From positions 1-64,000 of the forward strand of contig NZ_JAEQNC010000013.1 of assembly GCF_016722925.1 (NCBI RefSeq): DNA of 64,000 nucleotides. Direction: 5' to 3'. The notes beneath the pieces are model-generated. The model made no database searches, was not told the origin of the DNA, and was given only the letters and a program-made list of their open reading frames with translations. Below are positions 63,764 through 64,000 of the stretch, piece after piece. A program made the translations under genes and the position numbers. Numbering within the stretch: the first letter of the stretch is position 1; each line of letters opens with the position of its first letter. The stretch is from Phytoamicus setariae (lineage in GTDB: Bacteria > Pseudomonadota > Alphaproteobacteria > Rhizobiales > Rhizobiaceae).

Positions 63764-64000
63764 ATGATGAACGGCTTTGACGATATTCCCTTCTTCGATG
63801 AAGAGCCCACCGCCCGCCCGGCAAAGCCTGATCCCGCACCGGAGCGGCCTCAGGCTGGCGCAATTCCCAGTGGACTGGCAGCGCGCGCGATGGCCGCGCG
63901 CCAGGCTTCGGCCCCACGGCCCACTTATCTGGATGGCCTGAACCCCGAACAGTTGCGTGCTGTCGAGACGCTCGATGGCCCGGTTCTGGTGCTGGCGGGC
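63764..64000 (+). CDS. UvrD/PcrA-type DNA helicase, N-terminal part
   Basis: The gene runs off the window after 79 codons. A non-conserved acidic/Pro-rich leader (residues 1-55) precedes the Q-motif region LDGLNPEQLRAVETLDGPVL then VLAG, where the Walker A box begins. Rhizobial UvrD proteins have this type of long leader. AAGGA lies seven bases before the start ATG. Confidence 0.88.
   Translation, partial: MMNGFDDIPFFDEEPTARPAKPDPAPERPQAGAIPSGLAARAMAARQASAPRPTYLDGLNPEQLRAVETLDGPVLVLAG

Overview
The window is a chromosomal segment of an alphaproteobacterium, most likely a member of the Hyphomicrobiales (Rhizobiaceae or Phyllobacteriaceae type). The evidence is a circularly permuted two-piece tmRNA with the tag ANDNYAEVRLAA, an alpha-type SspB adaptor next to it, a short class I ketol-acid reductoisomerase, rhizobial-type DUF4169, DUF2853 and ribbon-helix-helix proteins, a ChoX-type choline-binding protein, and GC-rich coding sequence throughout. 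No plasmid, phage, CRISPR or intact insertion sequence was seen.

Layout. Bases 1-2,850 hold a decayed mobile-element module (DUF3489, DUF2924 and a large serine recombinase), all broken by stops and frameshifts. It is followed by a tandemly duplicated tRNA-Lys(CTT). Bases 3,700-13,900 are accessory metabolism and regulation: an endonuclease-like/Nudix/PhzF operon, a GNAT/TetR divergent pair, a PLP aminotransferase behind a clear promoter and operator, BetI/ChoX-like genes and an alcohol dehydrogenase. Bases 14,600-29,000 mix core genes (ilvC, pdxJ) with small regulator/enzyme pairs (TetR, LysR with an aldo-keto reductase, Lrp with an Asp/Glu racemase, a MerR-LuxR hybrid), a RecD-like helicase, a LysE exporter and a FkbM methyltransferase. 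Bases 29,000-37,300 hold an ECF sigma/anti-sigma unit, the ilv large and small subunit operon behind a leader-peptide attenuator, a HerA-like ATPase, miaA and serB. Bases 37,400-49,900 are mostly envelope and housekeeping genes: a Sel1 protein, GT2-GtrA and GT39 glycosyltransferases, a Do-type protease with DUF2065-hflC-hflK, dihydrofolate reductase-thyA, then ssrA-sspB-DUF4169. Bases 50,000-63,600 hold a 1,000-residue RTX/FG-GAP secreted protein, an FAD-linked oxidase, a 1,210-residue AsmA-like protein and an RND efflux pair. The window ends inside a uvrD/pcrA-type helicase gene.

Genes that work together. (i) ssrA makes the tmRNA that tags stalled proteins and the neighbouring sspB encodes the adaptor that hands tagged proteins to ClpXP; the HflKC and Do-type protease cluster just before it adds to a protein quality-control neighbourhood. 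(ii) ilvC, the ilv operon and its attenuator cover branched-chain amino acid synthesis. (iii) An almost identical 23-base dyad lies in front of two unlinked genes, the aminotransferase (about 10.1 kb) and the LysE-type amino acid exporter (about 26.7 kb), and predicts a shared regulator. (iv) Nucleotide synthesis is represented by the overlapping dihydrofolate reductase and thymidylate synthase genes.

The most interesting items are the shared dyad, the ilv leader, the permuted tmRNA beside sspB, the MerR-LuxR hybrid regulator, the RTX/FG-GAP propeller protein, and a 33-codon membrane-peptide ORF with a very strong ribosome binding site. I found no convincing new defence or mobile system.
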